DNA of 64,000 nucleotides from Mesocentrotus franciscanus (GCA_037976565.1 CP137667.1:2504299-2568298); one strand, 5' to 3'. Counted from the first letter of the stretch, positions 11,280-23,519 are shown. Numbers and translations: made by a program. Notes: generated by a model from the letters alone, not told the origin.

Positions 11280-12860
11280 GTGTCTATACAGGGATTGCCC
11301 GAACGTAATATTTTTCTCAAAATTAATGTTTACCGACTGATTTCTCAACATTTTGATTCTCATAAAAAGCTAATGATAGACTAGGCCTGATTGAACGTGC
11401 TGTAGGCCTACGTATAAAAAAGACGGTCGTGAAACAATGTAGCGTGATGACGTCATATCCACCTGGATGACGAACCTTAGTCCCTCGATCAATCGACCAG
11501 ATAAGTACTAGTAGAATGTGACCCGGCGCCGGATACCAACACTACATTGCCTGTAACCGCCGAAAGAAGAAAAAACAAATTATGTAGCCCAAGTTGATGA
11601 TACACACACATGTTTTCCTCTTCTCGAAATTCACAGACTATCATATGATTTGAAGAAGGTTGTGATGACGATACCTGCAACAAAACAAATTCATTTGATT
11701 TGTGAGGACTGCTGTGCAATAACAACGGATACATTATGAATTCATGGTGAAAAAATGTTGAGTTTTGAGAATTTGAGAATTGAGAGTTGAGAATATTCAT
11801 GAACCCAATGCAATCACTGGCGTACTGATGGGGGCAGTTGACCCCAAAATAAAATTCAAACGTGGTTTATTTCTAATTCGATACCAGTGATATACAAATG
11901 TTGCTGAAATGACATGATTTTCCGGGTTTTTTTCTCTCACTTGTGCCCATTATATGCCAGAGGCAGCACTCCCGGTGGGGGGATGGGCACTGTGCCCCCA
12001 CTTTTTCAGGTACCCCCAAAAGCCCATTTTTACATAGGTCAAGTGTCCCTTTTTTCTTCTAATAACTGTCCTTTTCCTCTCTTTTCATCTCTGTTGAGTG
12101 TTCCTTTTCAGGTGCAAGAAGTGCCATTTTCACCTCTGATATTTGCCTACTTTGACACGAGCACCTTTTCTTTTCTAATAACTGTCCTTTTCCTTTTGAT
12201 AAGTGCCTTCTTTTCCTTTCTCCATAACATACACCCCTAATTCAAGGCGATTAAGTGCCCCTTTTCTTTAATTTTCCTACAGCTCGCTCGCATTTATGAA
12301 TGTTATAATTATGTTACTTATAAAAGATCTTATCAGTCTTTCTTCATTAGATTGTGCTTAATACTCATCAGGGTTTGTTTTTTTGTTTTCTTTATAAGAT
12401 GTAATTTTTTGCACTGGGACCTCACAAATCTTACAAAAATTTGCTCGCTCGCTTCGCTCGAAAATTAATATTCAGACCATTACACCCAACTGCAAGTTAT
12501 GTTGCTTATTTATAACAGTATCTTGTACCACGTAAAGAAAGAAACAAATATTGATATCATCCCTAGTAGTGTAATCACAATCATGACGATGTGGGGGTAT
12601 ATACCAATGTATTTTTTCCCCTTTGTAGGTGCCCCTTTTTCCAGAAAGTGCCCTTTTTTGTTGTTGCCCCCCCCCCCTATTTTGGAAGACGCTCCGCCGC
12701 CCCTGCATTATGCTACTTGGTGGTGATGTGGATTTTGTTCTGACCCCCAATTTTTTTTGCTCATTACGCCACTGAATGCAATGCATGATCTTATCCACAG
12801 AAATAAAAATACAAAAAATCGACTGGAAATTAAACACAAAGTTGCTCTTAGTCGCTTTTA
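11280..12860. repeat. Segmental duplication, copy B, interrupted by a hAT-like element
   Basis: Follows copy A directly in the same orientation. Its sequence runs to 11814, stops, and resumes at 12775 with GCATGATC and TTATCCACAGA, exactly continuing copy A. The gap is filled by the element at 11815-12774. Confidence 0.85.
11815..12774. mobile_element. hAT-like non-autonomous element with 8-bp target duplication
   Basis: The element begins CACTGGCGTACTGATG and ends GCTCATTACGCCACTG, giving imperfect terminal inverted repeats. It is bordered by AATGCAAT at 11807-11814 and 12775-12782. An 8-bp duplication and CAGTG-type ends are typical of the hAT superfamily. Inside are GTTGACCCC, a TTTCTAATTCGATACCAGTG word shared with 6774-7115, and a pyrimidine-rich block (about 11985-12245) related in inverse orientation to 12862-13316. 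There is no transposase frame. Confidence 0.8.
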
Positions 12861-12861
12861 A

Positions 12862-13316
12862 TTAGGGATGCATGTTATGGAGAAAGGAAAAGGAGCACTT
12901 ATCAGAAGGGAAAAGGACAATTATTAGAAAAGAAAAGGAGCACGTGTCAAAGTAGAAAAAGGGCCCCTATCAGAAGCGAAAATGGGGTAGCCTACTTATC
13001 GCACCTGAAAAGAAACACTCACTAGAGATGAGAATGGAAAAGAGGCACTTATTATAAAGGAAAAGTGGTATTTGTAGAAGTTAAAGGGGCACCTATTAAA
13101 CTGTAATAGGGCCATTTATCGGGGTGAAAAAGAGGCATGTATGAGAAGGAAGGGGCTCTTATTAAAAAGGAAAATGGGCACTTCTCCTACCTGTAAAGGG
13201 GCACTTACCAGAGATGAAAAAGGGCCCTTATGAGAATGGAAAAGGGACATTTGTTTAAAGTAAAAGGGGCCCTTGTCCTATGTAAAAGGGGGCACTTTTG
13301 GGGTACTTGAAATAGT
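12862..13316. repeat. Degenerate ~30-bp purine-rich minisatellite/element
   Basis: Units of the type GGCACTTATCAGAAGGGAAA recur with variation. The start ATGTTATGGAGAAAGGAAAA matches the inverse of 12195-12235, and the end CTTTTGGGGTACTTGAAA matches the inverse of about 11998-12020. So the same repeat family occurs here and inside the hAT-like element in opposite orientation. It abuts and truncates the LINE at 13320. Confidence 0.7.
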
Positions 13317-14171
13317 GGGAGCCCACTCCACAGATGTGCAGTATATAACGGTGTACAATAAGCTCGAAATAATTCAACCTTAACTTTACGAGAGCACATA
13401 TGAAACGTTCTGCACAATGTGTTACCCTGTGCATAAAGTTTACGACACTGTCTATAAATATCTCTAACAACATCACACAGGTCCTCAGTAAAATAATGAC
13501 CTAGGTACTTAGCCTCTTTACAAACATCAAGTTTAGCACCACACAAATAAAAATCTGAAAATACCAACTTACAATGTTCTTACAATTCACAATCATAACG
13601 TGACTCTTTTTCGCATTAAATTTAACATCATTGTCTATACCAAACTGAGAACCAACGTTTAGCACGCTCTGTGAACCTGCAGTTGATGGACTAAAATAAG
13701 ATCATCAGCATACATTAAATGATTAACTTTGGTACTACCAACAAATCAGCCAGTACCACAATTATCAAATTTTACAGATAAATCATCCATATACAAATTA
13801 AATAAGTATGGAGACAATATACCTCCATGCCGAACACCATTACCAACATGAAAGGTGCCAGAGAGGCAGTTACCCCATCCCATCATCATAGTCTGGTGAC
13901 CATACCAATATATCAATATGCGAATGCCCCTGTTACTCATTTTCTTGAATAACAATCAGAGGAGTTTCTTCTGCGATAACTAGCAATAATCTCTTTTAGA
14001 GCAAACATACACATATCAGTTCCATGCTTCGCTTTAAAGCCAAACTGATTATCATTCATAGAAATATAATGTTATAGTTCTAACCTAGACAATAATGATT
14101 TCTCCAATACTTTAGAAAGAACACTGGCCAATGCAATTGGTCTAAGATTGTTCTTACTATATACTATATAT

Positions 14172-14462
14172 AGTTCAGTTCAGTTCAGTTTTATTTTTCA
14201 TTTCCAACAGAATAATTTTGACAAGAAATCAGATATACAATTCACTATTCAATAATATAATACATTTTACATGGTTTAAAGTTATGAAATAGAAAGTATA
14301 CATAAATATCCAGTATAATGGTTTTTAAGAGTTTTTTCAAGATAAACCTGTGGAAATGGAGGGATCCACTGAAAAGCACAGCTTGTAAAATGTGGATCCC
14401 TCAAAATAATGACAAACATATTTTTTGTAACATGTAAATATCTTGACTTGAAAGAAGAAAAA

Positions 14463-14535
<73 letters not shown>

Positions 14536-14540
14536 GATTA
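14172..14540 (-). mobile_element. 3' tail of a second LINE nested in the first
   Basis: On the plus strand the block opens with (AGTTC)n followed by AGTTTTATTTTTCATTTCC, so on the minus strand it ends in a simple-repeat tail, as many LINE 3' ends do. It sits between reverse-transcriptase segments that are contiguous in a normal element. The far end is an (AT)n run at 14464-14531. Confidence 0.6.
14464..14531. repeat. (AT)n microsatellite
   Basis: About 34 uninterrupted AT units, self-complementary and likely to extrude as a hairpin. Confidence 0.97.
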
Positions 14541-15431
14541 CCAAAGAGTGGCAGAATAATAATACAATTATAAATCCGTAATTTGAATGCGACCAGCTAA
14601 TTTGTCCTTTAATACTGGAACCAAGATGACAGATAATCATCCTATCTGGCAAAATACCATGAATTAGAAAACCAGAAAAAACATACAGCAAGTAGAGACA
14701 ACAATTTTGAACTTGCATACTTGAAATACTCTGCAGTTATACATGTAGTATCTATATACCACATGACTTATTATCGTCTATAGCTTCTTTAATTTCGTCC
14801 GGGGCAACAATCATTTCATCATGAAAAGAAACACTACTAACTTCACACGTTTGACTTCTGACACAATTACGCAAATCTCTATAATGCTTTTTCCACAGCT
14901 CACATATTTCAGCATCTCCTGTGACACCTTCAATGTTAGTAGGTGTAGGTGATTTATTGTTATTCATGCAACTAATTTCTTTCCAAAATTCCTGATAACT
15001 GTGATTCTGCAGTTTACTATAGCTGTAGAATCTGCATGCATAGAGTCCTCGTTATTTTTAACAAAACGTAAAGCATATTTAAATCGAGCGTTAGCTCTGA
15101 TCTATTCTTCATCTCAAATAGGGGGCCTTGTTTGATTTTACCAGCCTCCGCCCAACGCAAAAGGGCCTCTCGAGCCTGTGAGTGAAGCTCTGTGACATGT
15201 TCATTCCAGCCAGGTCTAATATTATGCAAAATACTCTTACTCTTATACAAATGATCACTTGCTGCACATAAACAATCTGCAATTCTGTTATACACAGTAC
15301 ATAAGTCCCCAACATGACCACTGTTTGTACAATAATATAGAATCTCTACATAAAAATGCATCAGAATCCAAGTTATAACTTGACTTAACAAGAACTCAGT
15401 CTGACTATGATATTCACCTTCTAGACTACCA

Positions 15432-15636
15432 TTAGGCCTAAAAAATATATATTGTATTGCCCTTTAGGTGCCAAAACATGGGTCGGTCGGAAATCTTATT
15501 TTTTCTCCCTCTTTGGGCTGAAATTTCTCAGTTTTGAATGCTTTGATACATATTATTTTTTTAAAGCCGACCGTAGATTTCAAGATTTTTGGGTCGGTCG
15601 CAAAGGGCAATACAACATCTTTTTTTTACGCCTTAA
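15432..15636. mobile_element. MITE copy, CGACCGACC family, inserted in the LINE
   Basis: Inverted ends AGGCCTAAAAAA and TTTTTACGCCT bracket TATTGCCCTTTAGGTGCC, CATGGGTCGGTCGG, GGGTCGGTCGCAAAGGGCAA and ACAACATC. Same family as 9108-9411, in the opposite orientation. Confidence 0.75.
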
Positions 15637-16400
15637 TCTTTGCCCAATTCAACTTTCTTTTTTTAACATTAGTTGACCATGTGTCCATATGACCAGGCAG
15701 GTGTCCTAAATCAATTTCTATACTAATTGGAATATGATCTGATGTAGCAAACTGGTATTTTATCTGAATATCCTCAATAGAAGCATGAGCATCTGCTGCA
15801 CTAATGCAGTGATCCAACCAAGACGAAGTATGCCAGGATTCACTTACATATACTAAAACAGTTCAAATCTATATCAACAGGTAAAAATTCAAGACTTGAC
15901 AAAATATAATTATTGTCACCACAAAAGGCCTTCAAATGATTTGCAAAAAAGTGATACATGATCAGAAATGTCAGCATTCCAGGCACCAACTAAAAAGACA
16001 CTAGTGGTATCCAACTCAGCAACAGCTGAAGCAATATAACCCATTCTCTCAAGATAAATGCTTTCATTATTGATACTTTCAAAAGGGGTGTAGATATTAA
16101 TGATGACAAATTTCTTATCATCAGTTTTGAATTCAATCCCTATACAGCCCAATCAACATTTAATCTAACTTCACTAATTAAGTGTTCTTATCTAGTGTGC
16201 CAGAGTATAGCAACCCCACCAGGTATACGACCCCGAACCAGACCATTTCTGAGATCTGTAGTAGATTCACCAATACCATTATAACGAAATAATGTAAAGA
16301 GTTAATTCCATTTAAATCTTGCTTAGCTAACCAAGTTTCTTGAAGACAGATAAAGCCATACAGCTAGTGTTGTATATTGAATATCCGCGAGAGGTAAAGG

Positions 16401-17154
16401 ATGAAATAAAGCTTCCTAAGATACAAATAAATTTCACAAATATCAATCCAACTTCTTTTCATTGATTTTCTTTGAATAATAATGTGTTTTATTATTTATC
16501 AACTATCTCCTCCCTGTCGATGTACTAGCCTAATTATTACATTTTGCACAAACATGTGGTTTGATTCGATGTTTCATGTCAAATATAATTAAGCTATAAG
16601 CTTAACAAGTCCATATGGAAGGGGTAGCTATGCTTTGAAGTTCATAAAAACCTGAAAACTGAAAAGAAAAGAAAAAGGGGGCTTAAGAGACCTGCCAAGT
16701 CATTAACAAATGCTTGTATTTCTTGCCCTTATATGTGAAATTAAAACCCAATAAAGTTACATAATTCATAAATAATTATGTATGATAATCATCGCCAAAC
16801 TTTTACAAAGAAACTTGTCAAAACTCAAAAGCAACATCAATTCGATATACCAACGCATTTATTCTAATCATCAAAATACATGTATAGCTGATGTCCAGAT
16901 CATCACAAGCATGATATAAAAGATGCTTTGAAAGAGTGTTCACTAATCTTTGTAGAGTCAACCATATTTTCTTCATAATTTCTCTTCATAAACATCAAGG
17001 TTTGCTCTATGGCTTCACATTAGCATCACTTTGCAATATAACTGGGATATATACACGAGTGTATATTTAAAAAAATATAAATATAACAGCCTATACATGT
17101 TTATATAAAAATATAATCATGAAAAGGTTCTGCAATGGAAACAGTTTTCTTCCT

Positions 17155-17192
<38 letters not shown>

Positions 17193-18059
17193 CCTCTCTC
17201 TCTCTCCCCTCTCTCTCTCTCCCTACTCTATTGCTTCGCACTTGTTTTCAAGACAACTGCATGCACATTAATATATACACACTAAGAAATAAGAGATATG
17301 CTTGCAATTGGGGTGCAGATTTGCACCCACCTACGCGTATTTGGCAGAGGGTGCTTATCTACTCCTTTTAGGGTGCAGTATCGGACAAGCGTAAATGTGC
17401 ACCCTTATGGGTGCTAGAAGTTGTGAGTGGGGCGCAAAATGCACTCGGCGTAGTCTGTATCAAGGCCCAATGATAAATAAAAAGTGATTTAAAGTTGAAT
17501 ATGTCCTCAAGTTTGTGTCGATATTCCAAAAACAAGATTAAACATGGTCAAAGATAAAATTGATTTCACTTTTTCATAATATAATTATACAAAAAGCAAT
17601 GAGCTCAATATCATTTGAAACAAATTGAATTCAGAACATCTTCTATACAGACTATCAATCCAACACGATAAGCTTGCTCGCCAGCCACTGACCGCTTCAA
17701 CAATAACTAAACAGTTTAAATTTAAAAATCCAATTTATCCATTTGGCAAATCTATATACTAAAAAAAAGTAGGCCTATATATAATTTGAAAGGAAAAAAA
17801 TCCTAACAGAAGAGGCGTAAATATTCATTCCTGAATGATAAACGCCTATATACCTACACAACAAGAACAACATAAGCTGACTGCATCTCTTTTGGAGCTA
17901 GACTAGCCATCCTAGGTACTTTCCATGATTTAATTTTCCGGGGTGTAATTTTCCGGAGGTGATTGTCCAGGGGGGTAATTGTCCTGATATACGGTCTTAA
18001 ATTTTTAAGCCCCCTAAGCCCCAATCTATAGAACTGCTACTAGATTTATGCATATACCT
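16401..18059. other. Unassigned non-coding stretch
   Basis: No gene is recognised. It holds a (TC)n tract at 17159-17224, a block rich in GGGTGC/GCACCC words at 17305-17450, and a short run of TTTTCCGGGG/TTGTCC words at 17935-17990. The last resembles the CCCC/GACAA minisatellite at 45290-45590. Confidence 0.5.
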
Positions 18060-18590
18060 ATATCAGTGATACAGCATGTCTAATTAGCATGCAATCACAG
18101 AATGGCAGAATGGACATGGTTACGGTGTTCCGAGAAATAGAGAATATGAGATCATAGCGAGAGAGAGGGAAGGGAGGGGGGAGAGACAGGGTGAGAGGAG
18201 CTAGGATCGAGGGAGGGAGGGAGAGAGAGGGAGAGAGAGAGAGAGAGGGGGAGGTGTGGAGGAGACAATTAAACGTAACATTTCAGATCAGGCGAATGAA
18301 ATAGAATGCGCTAGTGCCCTTTGGTAAGGCATTAATCCTCACAACCAGGTCCTTCGGAGAGGACCTAAAGCCGTCGTCCGTCTGGTTGCTTACTTACAAG
18401 CATTTATGCTTTCTTAGCAGTCAGGTAAAATAACCATCAATCAATCAATCAATCAATGTGGCCAAGTCAATTCAAACTGTAGAGGGCGCTATAATGCTAT
18501 TATCCGTAGGGATTCTAACACAGGATCTCTATGCTATTGAACTGCTTTCTTATGCCCCATGTTACGTAATGCATTTTGGAACAATGTAAT
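18060..18590. repeat. Dispersed repeat copy 2, split by a SINE fragment
   Basis: Direct copy of 8786-9507. It lacks the MITE present in copy 1 (here GATTCTAACACAGGATCTC is continuous) but carries its own insertion at about 18307-18456. Confidence 0.85.
18307..18456 (+). mobile_element. 5'-truncated SINE with (AATC)n tail
   Basis: Contains TGCCCTTTGGTAAGGCATTA, also seen in the SINEs at 40248-40615 and 54290-54400. It ends in AATCAATCAATCAATCAATG. AATG borders both sides, and copy 1 of the host repeat lacks the block. Confidence 0.7.
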
Positions 18591-18917
18591 ACATGTATAT
18601 ACATACATGTATGATGGAATGAACAAAATATAGTGAGAAACTAACATTGTGTCCTTAATATTATTAAACATTCAACAGAGAAAACAAAATGGTTATAGAA
18701 AGTTCAAGAGAACCATCCCCCCTCCCCCTTTTTTATGGTCCATTTCTTGGAAGTACCATTTAACTTTTGTGAGTTAGGGTCGAAAATCTCTGTATAAAGT
18801 GATGGAACTCAACATTATAAATTTTGGTTTGACAATGGCATACAATGCCTTTAAACATTACTCTTGTAATGTGATAACTATTATTTGTAGGGTTATTTGT
18901 ATTGGCACAGATATATA

Positions 18918-19121
18918 CAGTTAACAACTAAAGTATTCATACCCTTACCAAGTTTGTAATTTCGTTAAGTATGTGAGCACATTATTTGTTCCTATTTATG
19001 TTTCTTGAGAATGTGAAATATCAATGCTTACATCTAAACGTATTCAACAAGAGCCCTACTGCAACCAGTCCACCTTTCATTTTTAGTTACAAAACACACA
19101 AAACATCAAATTTGTTAACTG
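18918..19121. mobile_element. Tc1/mariner-like MITE, family D
   Basis: Inverted ends CAGTTAACAACTAAAG and TTTGTTAACTG are flanked by TA. The ATTCATACCCTTACCAAG and TTCTTGAGAATGTGA words are shared with 21463, 44657 and 49251. Non-coding. From 18591 to 18917 nothing is recognised. Confidence 0.75.
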
Positions 19122-19587
19122 TATATATTTCATACTACTGAAATTCACAATGAACAATAAATCTTTTCCCTGAATATAACATAATCATTCGGACAACTTT
19201 CATGTTGTTTTATTTTTATGATATCATTCTAAATGTTAATTGGTGCCTGCATATTTAAGCTGTCATGCCATGCAGATTCTCATAACACAAAAAAGAACAA
19301 CGACAAAGAGATTTGATGACATAAGAAGACTTTTTATTCTCTGAAATAAAGCTATGATTGCACATTTAAATATAACTCTCTAAACAAACTTAATGAATTC
19401 TTAAAACTTTGATAATATATTGAGATTCAAAATCTACACAAACAAGGAGTACTTGAATACAGAGTAATTTCATTCAAAGATTAGAGGCACTGTATGAAGA
19501 CTTAGCTCAATTCCCAATCTCAACCGAACTAGATTACAAGGCACTTCAACAATCTGAGCAGATTAATGACATTATGTCTCTACTTAA

Positions 19588-19965
19588 AAGCATTGTTTAA
19601 CAATGTTTCCAGTTTTACAAATCTGAGATGCATGGCCCTGCGTGTTATCAGTGTCTGTGATATGGAGTAATATTGAAGCCCTAAACAAATTGCGCTTCAA
19701 AATGATCATGAAGTGCTTCAAAAAAGTAAACATCTTTGAGTGACCGGTTTTACCATACTCATTTCCCCCAATAGACTGTAGTATTATAAAAAACTGTTTC
19801 TGAAATTTCGAATTCCAATCATAAATATCTTGATAATCAAACATGCGATCGGCTTGTAAAAGTCATGGGATTATTTCTGCCCTAAAGGTTTATAATTATG
19901 ATTCCAGCATGAGCTAATTATCCAGGATTTTGTTTCAGAATCTGAGGCAATGTTACCGAGTCACT
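19588..19965 (-). mobile_element. TTAA-flanked MITE, family E, copy 1
   Basis: Bounded by TTAA at 19584-19587 and 19966-19969, with ends AAGCATTGTTTAAC and TGTTACCGAGTCACT. It is an inverse copy of 34006-34379 and 42898-43278. TTAA target sites fit piggyBac or Kolobok elements. Confidence 0.8.
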
Positions 19966-19969
19966 TTAA

Positions 19970-20835
19970 TAAATGATACACTGTCTCAAATATTATCAGC
20001 GTAGTATTTCAAAATTCTGAATTGAGGAATCATGTGTTATTTATTTACCTAAATGTAATTCAGATCTTTAAAGCAATGATTACATAATTTAAACAAAAGA
20101 CCAAACATTACCACTGTCACTATGACTCAATAGACAGATGACTATTGAGAACAAAATACATTTCAATAACAAAGTTTAAAATGGAAGTATTGAGATATAC
20201 ATGGATCAACCCCGGACACACACTCAAATAAAAACAACATACTAAGCTACAAAAACATGCAGATTACTTTTAGCGGAACATAACTTCAATAAGTAGAAAT
20301 GATTGTTATTTTATACTGTTTGTCAGTGATTGTAAATGGGAAATTTCATTCAAATATTAGAAAGAAAGGGTTTGATTTCATTTACGATACAATATAGTAC
20401 TGATATGATTAGGCAGATTACAAGATTTAATTTTGAAAATACCTTTGAGAAATTGTAAATACACAAACCACCCTTCAACAAATGGTGTTTATTTCAAATG
20501 GCTTGTACTTTAACAACATTTCAGACCTATGAGCTATTAAAGTACAATAACATGTAATACATGTATTATTTTTACTTACACACCACAACAAAAAAGGATT
20601 TGTTGTTGTTGTTGTATTAAAACAGATTTAAGGCACAACAAAGTCAAATTGAATCAGATCCTAAACATTCAACATTTCAACTCGTATATAACTTAATAAA
20701 TGATTACTTACTCATATTTCCTATTCATTTCAGCTCTCATATAAATTTTAAATGAGTTTTTCTTGCAATTCCCTGAAACAAGGCAAATTATTTGGTGGAT
20801 TCAATAGAAAATGTCAACTTTTAAGGGGAATTTAA
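19970..20835. other. Unassigned AT-rich stretch
   Basis: No gene or clear repeat apart from a TTGTTGTTGTTG run at 20600-20615. Confidence 0.5.
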
Positions 20836-21246
20836 GGCTCTCTTCCTGATTGAAAAACATAAGCTCGAGTTCTGGTAATGACAGAAAATAAATCCTAACA
20901 TAATCCAACAAAACTTATCCAACAAAACTTACACTGAATGTTCAAGATTACAAATAAATGGCATGAGCCAAACGAGTTTGGTAGAAAATGTATAGGGCCT
21001 CAGTAATGAGAATGGAAAGATAAGGAAATCAAGGTAAGTAGGCCCGACACCATGTGCTTCACACAGGTCACTATGTTCAAATGAGAGTTGTGGTTTTTAT
21101 TGAAGATGATTGCCAGCAAGTTTTTGTGAGGTTGATTTTATTTTACTGGTTCAAACAATCAATCTACTGCAGGATAAACAATCCAGAATGAATTATAGCC
21201 ATGTTCTCTCGACATACAATTCCCATACCAGAGCTCAAGATTAGCT
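20836..21246. mobile_element. TTAA-type MITE, family F, copy 1
   Basis: About 370 bp closely matches 39788-40163. Blocks include GAGTTCTGGTAATGACAGAA, ACACTGAATGTTCAAGATTA and CTCAAGATTAGC. It ends at TTAA (21247-21250). The left end differs from the other copy, so the left border is tentative. Confidence 0.7.
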
Positions 21247-21462
21247 TTAAACATGCATATAATTGTTATATTCTAGTACATAGTTATTCTACACTTCTTA
21301 AAATATACTTTCAATGGTTTATTCTTGTAAAATGATTATTTCAAGATTACCCAGCTGAGTAATAAACACACAGCACTTAAGTAGGAAAGTTTTAAGTTCT
21401 AAACAGTGAAAATATATTCTCTATTAATGACATCACAAATCAATTTAAAAGAAAATACATAT

Positions 21463-21668
21463 AGTTAACAACTTCATAATTCAAACCCTTACAAAGTTTA
21501 GTAATTTGTGAAGTATATGAAAATTGATTTGTGCTTGTTTATGTCTCTTGAGAATGTGATTTATCAATGCTTACATCTAAAAGTATTCAACCAGTCAACA
21601 TTTCATTGTTGAGTAACAAAAAAAAAAATCAAATTAAGAAGGGGTATGAATAATTTAGTTGTTAACTG
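21463..21668. mobile_element. Tc1/mariner-like MITE, family D
   Basis: Ends AGTTAACAACTTCATAATTC and TAGTTGTTAACTG, with TTGAGAATGTGATTTATCAA inside; a sister of 18918-19121. Confidence 0.7.
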
Positions 21669-22033
21669 TATATAACTTTAAAACTTGCACAATTCACAAA
21701 AACAATGAGAAAAGAGATTACAGGCCATGAACTCTGGAAGAGACCAGTTTTGGAATACATTCTTACACAACTATTATGTCAGAATACCTGTGACAAGCTT
21801 TTGAGGTTGGCAAGAGCACATTTTGAAAACAAAACATGCATACAATTTCAGCATGTAGTACAAATGGATTATTGTAAAGGTAAGGACACTTAATCTTTCA
21901 TAAGGCTTGTAAACAAAAAGTGAATAATATCAATATAATTAAAATATGTATATATAAATATAATACATTACAGTAAATCAGAAAAAAATAGGAATATTCT
22001 CCAGCTTACGTTAGAGCTTATTGTCCGATGGTA
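21669..22033. other. Unassigned stretch
   Basis: A 62-codon open frame starts at 21705, but it has no recognisable motif and I do not call it a gene. Confidence 0.4.
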
Positions 22034-22337
22034 CAGTCAAACCTTTAGCAACCGCCCAAGGGAAACACAAAAAGTGTTCTTTGTAGACAGGTTCCTTTAG
22101 TACAGTCAAACCTGTCTATAGCGACCGCCCTAGGGAAACACACAAAATGTTCTTTGTAGACAGGTTCCTTTAGGACAGTCAAACCTGTCTATAGCGACTG
22201 TCCAAGGGAAACACAAAAAGTGGTCTTTGTAGACAGGTTCCTTTAGTACATGTTTCAATGAGAAACCATTTACATGTACAAGGGAAACAAAAAATGTGGT
22301 CTTTGTAGACAGGTGGTCACTAAAGCAGGTTTGACTG
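22034..22337. mobile_element. Tc1-like MITE, family B, left arm triplicated
   Basis: Begins CAGTCAAACC and ends GGTTTGACTG with TA beside it. The left arm (CAGTCAAACCTGTCTATAGC with AAGGGAAACACA and GTAGACAGG) occurs three times in tandem, starting at 22034, 22103 and 22176. The right arm occurs once. Confidence 0.8.
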
Positions 22338-23026
22338 TAAACACTGCAGTGCATTAGGAAAGATTTCACACATCAAGTGCTTTCATAACAAACTCGCCAA
22401 TAAAACTCATGAATACAAATGCTACAACACTCATCTACATTTACATGTACATGTATCCACATACATCAATATAATATTATCATCACTAGTAACTACATGA
22501 TAAAACTATTCAAGGAAACTATTCAAAACCCTGTTTGTAACATTCAGTCTCTACTCAACAAATTTATTTAAAAAAAGGAAAGAGCAACAAAAAATCAGTC
22601 TATATCTGCAATGGCTGAAGTGCACTGTAAAGAGTTCAATGAACAGACTTTCCAATGAGACAAACAACACTCCCCTATTATCTCTAGATTATATATTCTT
22701 AGTACCCGCTATTCCGGCAGAGTAACTTATAAACTACTTATTGATGCAAATGGGTGATAATATTCCATTACCTCCCACTATTATAATAGTCTGCAACTAC
22801 TGAGACAGAAAAAGACCTTTAAAATGAAAATCACTGTTTCTTCCTCGTATGGAATGATGTTATTAGTTTAATCAACCAAATACAGAAGGCACATCCTGGC
22901 AGTAAATAAGACTCTCTGATTGGATGACATGATTATTTCAATCAAACACAGTCAGGAGACATCAGTCTCAGACATTATCTAATCTTTATCTTAACACATT
23001 GACTATGGGACTGGGTGGCTCCTGTG
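22338..23026. other. Unassigned stretch
   Basis: AT-rich with no recognised gene. A GATTGGATGACATGATTAT block near 22918 faintly resembles the 3' end of CRACR2A. Confidence 0.4.
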
Positions 23027-23030
23027 TTAA

Positions 23031-23519
23031 AGGGACTTGGTAACATTGTTCAGAAGAGAGAAAATGGTGCTAAGGTAGTGACTTCAATGCTGGATGTAAA
23101 ATTAAAGATAATCTGAAAGTTTGAGTGAAAACAGACCATTATTTAATGATAAAAATTGGTTCCTAAATTCTCCCAACTATATTATTATAATTTAATTAAA
23201 TTTTAGGTGAATGTAAATTGTCAAAAAGCAATGAATTGACTCTATATACCATTCCAAACATTTAAGATTTTGATAAGCCTTTTTTATGTCTTATTTTCAT
23301 GGAAAAACGGTTGGGAAAAATTCAAAAATTGGTTGGGAGAATTTACTGTTAAGAGGGGGTTACACATTGACGCCTTCAAAGAAAACCATAAATATCTTTG
23401 TGGTTTGAGAATTTGTTCAGGATTTTTTGCTTGTTAGAGGGTTAGCACAGTAGAAGGAACATTTCATACAAAATTTAGGCAGCTTTGTCATCAACCTTCA
23501 ACAATGTTACCAGTTCACT
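23031..23519. mobile_element. TTAA-flanked MITE related to family E
   Basis: TTAA at 23027-23030 and 23520-23523 borders inverted ends AGGGACTTGGTAACATTGTT and AACAATGTTACCAGTTCACT. The interior differs from family E. Confidence 0.75.

Larger units (their letters stand above)
13320..16400 (-). pseudogene. Decayed non-LTR retrotransposon (APE endonuclease + reverse transcriptase)
   Basis: Read on the minus strand from right to left. Endonuclease: LQETWL at about 16360, GGVAILWHT near 16210, VIINIYTPFES near 16090, a degenerate catalytic region LVGAWNADISD near 15970, and TSDHIPI near 15725. Reverse transcriptase: LRPIALASVLSKVLEK near 14110-14155, NDNQFGFKAKHGTDM near 14020-14060, GGILSPYLFNLYMDD near 13790-13830, and the catalytic MYADDL with YADD at 13701-13712. 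The C-terminal part YLGHYFTEDL to AYCTPLYTAHLW ends at about 13330. Stops and frameshifts break it throughout, and it is interrupted by a MITE (15432-15636) and a second LINE tail with (AT)n (14172-14540). Its 3' end is lost at 13320. The layout resembles Jockey/CR1-group elements; the exact clade is not determined. Confidence 0.9.

Noticed and set aside
19584..19844. A peptide containing [10 protein letters not shown] also found at 43039-43239, suggesting a small gene family
   Set aside because: Both are copies of TTAA MITE family E in DNA-level alignment; the third copy (34006-34379) is frameshifted there, so the coding appearance is inherited from the repeat.
21705..21893. 62-codon plus-strand frame with mixed amino acids
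   Set aside because: Looks more protein-like than most, but it has no recognised motif and lies between MITEs.
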